Source: Notolepis coatsorum
Lineage: Eukaryota > Chordata > Actinopteri > Aulopiformes > Paralepididae
Reading direction: 5' to 3'
Assembly: GCA_963971535.1 (NCBI GenBank)
Contig: OZ020587.1
Span: forward strand, 161,580,350 to 161,644,349
DNA: 64,000 nucleotides
The notes below the pieces were generated by a model that had not been told where the DNA came from, searched no databases, and saw only the letters and a program-made list of their open reading frames with translations. Positions within the stretch are counted from its first letter, which is position 1. Every line of letters starts with the position of its first letter. The position numbers and the translations under genes were made by a program. Shown piece after piece: positions 56,935-64,000 of this stretch.

Positions 56935-57123
56935 TTATACAAAAAACACCAAAACAAAACAAAAAAAACGATATACATGGACATTTACCACAATAACACG
57001 TGCAGTGGATATCTCCAGATAGATCACATCAAGATAGGTGAGAATCCATACCTTCGGGCCAGAGTTTGTCTGGGTGAATCCAACGTGAGGCAATAATTTT
57101 TTTGCGGCTGTGAGACCGGCCAA
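56935..57123 (-). pseudogene. Possible LINE-1-type ORF2 C-terminal fragment
   Basis: A 62-codon minus-strand frame beginning AGLTAAKKLLPHVGF and continuing ILTYLDVIYLEISTARV. It resembles the C-terminal zone of fish L1-type ORF2 proteins (AAKKLI...W...E.STAR pattern). No catalytic region remains. Confidence 0.4.
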
Positions 57124-57500
57124 AATTAGTCTATATCAAATATATTATTATTAAGGTCTCAGTCAATTACAAAGAGAATGAAAACAAGCCTATTCCTACT
57201 TTAAAGTTTTTTTTGTGGTAGTGGGAGTTTGTTTATATTGGGATAACAGATTGGACCTTTGAGGTCAGGTCACTCGCTGCAAGACAAGCTCCTGTTCAGA
57301 GGACAAATGATCCTGCTCAATTAAGCGAGGCTATTCCTCTTAACCCACAGCAAATCGATAAAGAGTTCTACCGATGTGCTTCCGAGGTGGATGTTGTTAT
57401 ACTCCCAATTCCTCCCAATATGCTGACGACTGGTTGTCATTCCTCTGAGGAGTTCTGCTGCTATAGACCGCTAATGACAACAGCAAAGAAGGGTTAGCGT

Positions 57501-57812
57501 TAGGAATGTCCGGTATTATCGGCCGATATTGGCATTAAAATGTAATATTGGAAATAATCTGTATTGGTTTTCAAACATTTATTTAACCTTTATTTACCCA
57601 GGCAAGCAAGTAAGAACACATTCTTATTTTATTTATTGTCAAAAGTATGCATAATGTTGTGTTAATTCCACAACAAGAGATATGTAATGTTAATTACCTG
57701 AAATTATTCAGTTTTTTGGGGGGGGGGGGAACCCTGCATATATCGGAAATTAATAGTTGGACAATATCGGTATATCGGCTATCGGTAAAAAAGCCAATAT
57801 CGAACATCCCTA
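57501..57812. mobile_element. hAT-type MITE, same family as 33,916-34,228
   Basis: 312 bp, ends TAGGAATGTCCGGTATT and AATATCGAACATCCCTA, perfect 8-bp TSD GTTAGCGT (57,493-57,500 and 57,813-57,820). Confidence 0.92.
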
Positions 57813-57869
57813 GTTAGCGTTATCATCAGACATAAAGTTAACTTAACAAATGCTCCAAATATCACTTCG

Positions 57870-58010
57870 CAAACACATCGCTAGCATCACATCCCGCTTG
57901 GGGACCAGGTTTCCATGATGCCAGTTACCCAGGTGGGGTATCTCCCAGGCCTTTCTGTGTGGAGTTTGCATGTTCTCCCCGTGCTCGCAAGGGTTTCCCC
58001 CCCCGATAAG
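57870..58010 (+). mobile_element. SINE core fragment
   Basis: Contains TTTCTGTGTGGAGTTTGCAT followed by GTTCTCCCCGTGCTCGCAAG, a sequence common to a large fish SINE class with a tRNA head. The head here is lost or degraded. Confidence 0.65.
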
Positions 58011-58299
58011 ATAAACCCAATGGAAAAACATGCACAACAACAAGATCGCTAACGCTGTGGCGTCCTTGACGAAGACGGACAGGAGCACTTGGATTGGTCC
58101 CCTGGCGCGGCTCACGTGGCGCCTGTCTGCTCCCGGCTGCCCTTGGGGGGGAAGGACGACGGGATGGGTTAATCGCAGATACGCATTGTATGCATGGTTC
58201 GCATGTGTGCCAAATGATGACCTCGGAGCAGGTCCTAAATTATTATTATTATATTATACTACCCCATAGGTCCAGCCCCTCGATGTATCCCGGAGAATT

Positions 58300-58437
58300 A
58301 CATTTAAAAAGTCATTAAGCTGACGCTTTTATCCAAAAGTGACTTACAAGGTAGTAATATAGGCAATATTATATAGTAATAATATATATATATATTATTT
58401 TTGATATTGAATGAAGTGTGTTTTTAGTCAACGGAGG
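58300..58437 (-). mobile_element. Internally deleted L2-like 3' end
   Basis: Keeps the complements of the tail (GTCATTAAGCTGACGC) and of the RT C-terminus near 58,412-58,436. The middle is replaced by (TA)n. Confidence 0.6.
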
Positions 58438-58440
58438 AAA

Positions 58441-58658
58441 TGGTAAATGGACTACATTTACAGCTTTTATCCAAAGCGCTTTACAACTTATGCATCACAT
58501 TCACCCATTCACTCACACACCGACGGTGGAGGCGACCATGCAAGGTGCCAACACCGGGAGCAGTTAGGCGTTAAGTGTTTTGCTCAAGGAGCGGGAATCG
58601 AACCGGGAACCTTCAGATTAACAGACGACCCGCTCTGCCTCCCGATCCACTGTTGCTG
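58441..58658 (-). mobile_element. tRNA-derived SINE with L2-like tail
   Basis: Minus-strand copy with B box GGTTCGATTCC and tail GCGCTTTGGATAAAAGC. The body has a small deletion. Confidence 0.85.
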
Positions 58659-58722
58659 AAAACCATCTGGAAGTTCGTTCCACCCTTGTGAAGCGAGGAC
58701 CGAGAATAGCATAAAGGTTAAA

Positions 58723-58788
58723 TGAATGGATGAATGAATGGATGGATCGATAGATGGATGGATGGATGGATGGATGGATGAATGAATG
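58723..58788. repeat. (GGAT)n / (GAAT)n microsatellite
   Basis: Tetranucleotide repeats ATGGATGGATGG mixed with ATGAATGAATG. Confidence 0.95.
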
Positions 58789-58789
58789 T

Positions 58790-59165
58790 GCTAGAAAGAA
58801 AACTCACGGCGCTCCGATGCAACGAAGGAACACGTGCGCCGCGGCCCATGCAGCCGCATCACATCAATAAAACACGGTTCCACTCTCCGGCCAACTGCGC
58901 CCGAGTAATTGGCACAGCGCTCGATATTAATTATTACTAAATATGAAATTTTGCTTTTAAATGTTAAAAGAGACCGTTCCAATTTGAACTGTAAATATTG
59001 TCTGGAAATGTCAAGCCGCGTCGGAATTGATTTATTGCCGTTCGGAGGCGTGCGCTCTCGGGAGAGGTCGCCGTGTTCTCGGGGAAATGAGAAGTGTTTG
59101 CGTTGGATGTCAAATGCCGGAGCTTTCGGCCTCAGGCCATCTTTGTACGGAGCGCACGCGTGCAC
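58790..59165. other. Low-repeat segment, possibly conserved non-coding sequence
   Basis: No transposon features. Complex sequence with AT-rich TAATTATTACTAAAT-type words. Open frames on both strands have no recognisable domain. A (CA)n and G run follow at 59,170-59,218. Confidence 0.35.
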
Positions 59166-59669
59166 GGCAGACACACACGCACGCGCCGCCGCACACACAC
59201 ACAGGGGGGGGGGGGGGTAAGAGACAAGGACACAGGTGCCGCTACTATACTGCTGCCTTATGTTACGACACCGTAATGTCAGGACACAACGCAGACATTT
59301 TGGATGGGAATCTACAAAAGATTTGCACTACATCTAAGGCTGAGACCACTTATCGATTTATCGATAATTATCGATAACTGCGTGAAATCGATAAGTGGCG
59401 TCACTTCAAAATGATCAGATACAATAAGGTGGACTAGATCTGAGCAGGTTTCAGGGTGTGGAACTGCGGTAATCCCACAGCTAAGTAGCAAGTCGTGACA
59501 AATTAAATGGGGATTCTAATCTATAAGTGTATGGGATGACAACACTTGGTTGTTCTTGGATGGAGGATCGTATCTTAGCTTTGATTTGATTTCCCACAGT
59601 GCAAACTACCCAGTGGCCAGTGAAGCCATAAGCAGCTAATTGCTCTGTATTGGTTTAGCATGGGGCTTA

Positions 59670-59778
59670 TGTGTCTTGCTCAAGGACACTTCGACACGCT
59701 GCCCAGGAGGAGCGGGAATCAAACCGGGAACCTTCCGACTACCAGACAACCGCTCTACCTCCTGAGCCACTGTCGACC
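59670..59778 (-). mobile_element. SINE head fragment
   Basis: The complement carries GTGGCTCAGGAGGTAGAGCG and the B-box-like GGTTTGATTCC, plus the start of the body. The tail is missing. Confidence 0.8.
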
Positions 59779-59799
59779 AATCAAATCAATAGATTCTTT

Positions 59800-60177
59800 C
59801 CTCTTGGTGTCATGAATGCGCACAGCAAATTCTAGAGCAATACGGCCCAAATTTGTCTTTTTTAGATATCAGGGTGAAGACATAACATCATCGGCGGAGG
59901 TAATGTGGGAGATTAATGTTTGCACATATACTCCCATCAATTTGCCTCATTAGAATTCCACAGCAAATATGCATAATACTCCTGTGACCTTTGAAATCAA
60001 TGTAAAAACGTGGCACTGCAGCTCACGAGGAGACCGGAGGCACTTAATGTAAACGCGAGCCAGGCATTCAGATGCTATGGGGGTCAATGTCAGTGGGGAC
60101 ACTTGGGATGGCAGGGGACTACTGGCAACCTGGGCAGAAAACCACTAAAACTTAAAAAAAAATCCCCAAAGACATGA
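59800..60177. other. Low-repeat segment, possibly conserved non-coding sequence
   Basis: No transposon features. Includes an octamer-like ATATGCATAAT and CCTCATTAGAATTCC within complex sequence. No exon is seen. Confidence 0.35.
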
Positions 60178-60185
60178 TCTACCAT

Positions 60186-61095
60186 TAGGGGTGGGAATCA
60201 CCAGTTTCATCACGATACGATACGATATCGATTCTTTGGACAACGATACGATATTTGCCGATATCACAAAGTCTGCCACGATACGATTCTATTCGATTCA
60301 GGTGCCTGCGATCGATATGAGACAATATTATATGCCCATTTAACACAATCATTGGACATTTTTTAGCTCTTCCAGACATTTAAATGAAAAACAATCTATT
60401 GTTTTTAATACAAATAGACCTCCTGTTCACTGTAAAGTGCCACGTTTTGATATATTGAGCTTTAAACTTCAAGTTAATATTTTTGGAACTCACAACACGC
60501 AACCTAAAACCCCTTCCTCTCCCAAACCCTACAATTGTTTTATGTTGCATGATGATCATGAATACATGTATTATGTATTGTATTTTTTATGTTTAAATAT
60601 CAACATTATCTGTCCATCCTCAGTAAATTTACTATCAATATAATATACTCGTCTGACTTCATCTGGTCTTTCCAAACGCACACACACACACAGAAAGGGA
60701 GAATGCCCCTCCACCCCTTCCCCAGTCCCCACTAATAGACCGCTGCTGTTCTCTATATGGCTCTAATCAGGGTTAGCTTGTTAGCTTATGCTAACATAGC
60801 GTTCATTTCGGTATGCGACATAAAGGAATGGCGAGGATGCAAAGCATGTTAGATGCATTTGATCCGTTGCGGAATAAAACAGCAGGGACTCACAAAATAG
60901 GCACACTATGTAGCCTTGCTCTGTCTACACGTGTTTCAGGCGCTACTGCTGTGCTGTTGAGCGGACACGACTCGCCACAGGATTTTCAAAATAAGAGTAT
61001 CGCAATATTAACCGATCTTTTTACGTTGCATCGATCCTATTGGATCATTAATAGATCGATATATCGATCTGGATCGATGTATCGTCCCACCCCTA
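60186..61095. mobile_element. hAT-type element (TAGGGGTGGGAATCACC)
   Basis: 910 bp, ends TAGGGGTGGGAATCACC and TCGTCCCACCCCTA. The 8-bp TSD is TCTACCAT (60,178-60,185) against TCTAGCAT (61,096-61,103), one mismatch. The ends are rich in ATCGATA words. Confidence 0.85.
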
Positions 61096-61103
61096 TCTAG
61101 CAT

Positions 61104-62220
61104 GCGAGCAAATGTGCCCAAATACATGATCTACCATGCGAGCAAATGCATAGTTTGTGAACAGGACAAAACAAACAGAAGGCAGGAATTAGTGGCTGGA
61201 AAAGTAGCGTCCGACTCTTAACCGAAACCTGCAACGTATACCATGCCAGTTAGGGTACCTTGTGTATACCGTGTACTTCTACTCCTAGTATATATATATT
61301 CAGATTCAAATTCTTTATTGTCTATATTTATTGTAACATAATAATATAACCAATAAGGCACACAGACCCTCATCTGTACCTTTGTTTACACCGTTTATTT
61401 GTTCTCATATTTTTATATTCAGATACAATTTGATTGCCTATATATTTATGTCGTCCTTCCATTACCCTGCCCATACCTGTACCTCCCCTCGCCCTGCTGC
61501 TATGATGGCTGAATTTCCCCAAGGGGATCAATAAAGGAATATCTCTCATCTTAGAATTGATTGGAAGTATTGTGTGTCGACTGACAGGGCACTGGCTTGA
61601 TGTCTGCGTGCATGTTATTTGACCTTATTATTGTATTATCTTATTAACGTATTCTTATTATCGTACATCTTCCTGCCCCAGTTAAAGCCATACACGGCGT
61701 CCAAAGGTGATGAGGAGACTGAGGGGGGGCAGGAGGAACAGGGGGACTCGGCGCTCAGTGGGAGGTCCTGAGCACCATCGTCTGATCACAACCCATTACT
61801 CATCCACTAACCAGGCCATGTCAGGGTGAGCCCCCGGAGTCCAGCCCACTATTAGCGCTTTGATCCTGGGTGCCCCTAGCCAGCAACCGCCCCCCACAGG
61901 AATGCTCTCCTCTCTCTTTCTGCAAACAGAATTGGTAAAACCATGGTGAGGCCGCCGTGACGGCTATTTCAGCCGACGGCGTTCTTTCCTCCGGGGTATA
62001 AGGACAATTGTGTCAAGGCGTCCGGGAAAATGAATAACCCTTAATGTGCCTTTGAGTTAATTTGCAAGGTCTTTCACGGCTGTGGACGGAGAGAGAGTAC
62101 ACCTGGCTCCGCAAACCCTGTGCCGTCGCATCGCCGGCGTTTACCAGCCGGACAACAATTCTCATGGAAACATTGGGAAAACGTTGGGGAAGGACTGCTA
62201 TGACTAAAGTCTCCTCTTAC
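61104..62220. other. Intron with a retroelement tail; one weak candidate exon
   Basis: 61,300-61,600 matches 38,990-39,180, including the tail AAGGGGATCAATAAAGGAAT and flanking bases. At 61,682-61,771 an AG acceptor is followed by 29 open codons and TGA on the plus strand; this is not convincing. 61,930-62,090 is complex, low-repeat sequence. Confidence 0.45.
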
Positions 62221-62309
62221 CAACATCCATGGCCGTCTCCATGAAGCTCTTCTGCCTGGAGGCGAACTCAGCAAGCAGCTTCTGCTGGCGCTCTCTGGCC
62301 CTCTGGCGC
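62221..62309 (-). CDS. ubr3: ubr3 exon: basic helix before the RING
   Basis: Minus-strand exon of 89 nt: one base completing a codon, 29 codons, one base left. Acceptor CTTCCCTCCAG ends at 62,310; donor GTAAGA starts at 62,220. The translation is RQRARERQQKLLAEFASRQK followed by SFMETAMDV: a basic, amphipathic helical segment just N-terminal to the UBR RING, as in UBR family ligases. The remaining G joins AG of the next exon to make Glu. The exon before it lies outside the window or was not recognised. Confidence 0.88.
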
Positions 62310-62446
62310 CTGGAGGGAAGGAAGGAGGGAAGGAAGGGAAAGAGAATGAAAAGAGGAGGGGATTGATCTGTATCAAGATACAATTTGTTACTCGACTGCC
62401 TTAAGTTCAAAGACGATACTAAATATTTGTATACAATAGATGGTAG

Positions 62447-62692
62447 ATGGTGCATTTATACATCTCTTTTATCCAAAGCGCTTTTACAATTTGTGTCTCA
62501 CATTCACACGTTCACTCACACATTCACACACCGACGGCGGAGCTCATCGGGAGCAGTTAGGCGTGAAGTGTCTCGCTCAAGAACACTTCGACAGAGTCGA
62601 CACGCTGCCCGGGGAGGAGCGGGAGTCGAACCGGGAACCTCCGGATTACCAGACAACTGCTCTACCTACCTACTGAGCCACTGTCGCGCCTA
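62447..62692 (-). mobile_element. tRNA-derived SINE with L2-like tail
   Basis: Minus-strand copy. B box GGTTCGACTCC, a small duplication GTCGACACGCTG / GACAGAGTCG in the body, tail AAAAGCGCTTTGGATAAAAG. Confidence 0.88.
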
Positions 62693-62983
62693 AAGATCAG
62701 TAAAACAACACATTTGAAATGATTTAGCTTCCAGCCACAGCCTCAAAATTAGTTTTAACCCATTTCATCAAATAATGTGATGACGGTCGGTGAACCCTGA
62801 AGGAAGAGACTCTCTCCGTAATTAAAAAAAAAAGGTACTAACACCCTCCTCCTGGCCACGCCCCATCCTCCTGGCCACGCCCCTCATGGCCACACCCCCT
62901 CCCTCCCTCCCTCTCCACCGCTGCCTTACAACCTCCAGGGAACGAGCGGCTCGTGTTTCCTTCGCACATTTGGTCTTCCATAA
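62693..62983. other. Intron spacer, nothing recognised
   Basis: Short complex sequence with a CCTGGCCACGCCCC tandem repeat at about 62,845-62,900 and a (CCCT)n stretch. No exon or element is assigned. Confidence 0.5.
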
Positions 62984-63180
62984 ATGGACTGTATTTATAT
63001 AAACAGCTTTTATCCAAAGCGCTTTACAACTCATGCCTCATATTCACCCGTTAACTCACACATTCACACACCGACGGCGACCGTGCGAGGTGCAGACCTG
63101 CTCATCGGGAGCAGTTAGGGTGGTTAAGTGTCTCGCTCAAGGACACGTCGGCACGCTGTCCGGGAGAAGCCGGGATTAAG
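62984..63180 (-). mobile_element. Truncated SINE with L2-like tail
   Basis: Keeps the tail GCGCTTTGGATAAAAGC and the body with GAGACACTTAACCAC, and stops before the B box. It is directly followed by another repeat beginning GGGATTAAGTTTAAGTTTAT. Confidence 0.8.
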
Positions 63181-63332
63181 TTTAAGTTTATATATTTATT
63201 TATTTATTATCCGGGGACAGTGCACATCAATCGACACGTTCAGTTTCCACATCAATGTACATGTGCCAGAATTTAGCTAATGATCTAGTTTCCATCCGTA
63301 GTCGCTGCCTAACATGCATGTCTTCATGGTGT

Positions 63333-63616
63333 TTACATTTACATTTAGTCATTTAGCTGAACGCTTTTATCCAAAGCACCTTACAAGTTCTGTACGACAA
63401 GTCATCAGGAAGGGCACAACTTCTATCAGCTGAGTAACAATGTTCATCAAAGTGTTGAGTGCTACAGTGTAGGTTAGTTTATTAGGACAAGTGCATGACA
63501 GTAAGGTTAGTTAGGGTTAGGTATTTTTTTTTTTTTTTTTTTAGATAATGGTTGAAGAAGTGAGTCTCTAGTCAACGGCGAAAGATTGGACGGGTTTCGG
63601 CAGTCTTAACTGGGGT
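63333..63616 (-). mobile_element. L2-like LINE 3' end
   Basis: Complement of the L2 tail, the 3' UTR and the last RT codons, as at 45,455. Contains an A/T homopolymer at 63,523-63,542. Confidence 0.85.
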
Positions 63617-63741
63617 GGGAGGAAACCCACGTGAACGCCGGGGTTCGAACCCAGGACCTTCGTGCTGTGAGACGGCCACCCCACAGGAACCTTTTCCGAT
63701 TACCGGACAACCCGCTCTACCTCCTGAGCCACTGTCGCCCG
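63617..63741 (-). mobile_element. Chimeric SINE fragments
   Basis: The minus strand reads from a SINE head (GACAGTGGCTCAGGAGGTAG, 63,722-63,741) straight into a second SINE head region with GGGTTCGAACCCCGG. This suggests a template switch or nested insertion. Confidence 0.6.
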
Positions 63742-64000
63742 CGAATGTCGTCCCCGAATGTCGTCCCCTATTCCCCGACGTGTGCGTGATAAAATCCATC
63801 TATAAGGTGCAGCGCGAGTGTCCGGTGTCTCCAAGGTTAGGCGTGTGTGTGTGAGAGCGGGAGTGTGAGTGTGTGTGTGTGCGCGTGTGAGAGCGGGCGG
63901 AGGAGGGTGATTATTAGACTAATGTGGCAGGGGCCGGCCCCCCTGCGCTGCCTGCCGGGTGCCGGGATGACTGTAAATTGAGACCCTAATAAGGAGACAT
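63742..64000. other. Window end; GT-rich stretch, then complex sequence
   Basis: A (GT)n and GAGAGCGG stretch at 63,843-63,900 is followed by complex sequence containing GATTATTAGACTAATG. No exon is recognised. Confidence 0.5.

Noticed and set aside
58791-59198. 135-codon minus-strand frame as a novel gene
   Set aside because: No recognisable domain; overlapped by equally long plus-strand frames; composition fits non-coding sequence.

Overview
The window is fish DNA, most likely from a teleost. The evidence is its repeat content: tRNA-headed SINEs, L2-like LINEs, many hAT-type elements with 8-bp target-site duplications (TSDs), piggyBac-like elements flanked by TTAA, and a Gmr1-type Ty3/gypsy element. 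It also carries five spliced exons of a vertebrate E3 ubiquitin ligase. No bacterial-style genes, operons or CRISPR arrays are present. Homopolymer-length noise and a 200-N gap suggest a long-read draft assembly.

Layout. (1) Positions 1-17,112 hold an enormous inverted repeat. A 26-bp minisatellite, a low-copy flank, a G-rich minisatellite with an embedded SINE, and a SINE fragment run inward to a centre near 6,503. They are then mirrored outward, and the minisatellite continues to the gap at 17,113-17,312. (2) 17,321-25,082 is a nest of piggyBac-like and hAT-like non-autonomous elements, part of which is duplicated in tandem with an offset of 2,039 bp. (3) 26,452-33,879 is another piggyBac-like element, split by a complete 6.55-kb LTR retrotransposon on the minus strand. 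That element has the pol order PR-INT-RT-RH. (4) 33.9-50.7 kb is a mosaic of LINE, SINE and hAT insertions, several of them nested. (5) 50.7-51.8 kb is a minisatellite of about 30 bp whose unit looks like a piggyBac terminus. (6) 51.8-64 kb is intronic sequence with several low-repeat stretches, interrupted by further hAT, L2 and SINE insertions.

The only host gene recognised is ubr3 on the minus strand. Its exons lie at 62,221-62,309, 52,780-52,929, 44,999-45,132, 36,035-36,145 and 25,276-25,479. Their splice phases join perfectly, and together they encode a basic helical stretch followed by the RING domain. The rest of the window is therefore best read as ubr3 introns of about 7.6-10.6 kb filled with transposons. 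Next-downstream exons were not found to the left of 25,276. That leaves open whether the palindromic block truly lies in a ubr3 intron or is an assembly artefact.

No undescribed multi-gene system is visible. The most notable observations are the giant palindrome and the signs that it may be artefactual, the Gmr1-type retrotransposon with its very compact ends, a splice acceptor that abuts a retroelement tail, and a minisatellite built from a piggyBac-like terminal repeat.
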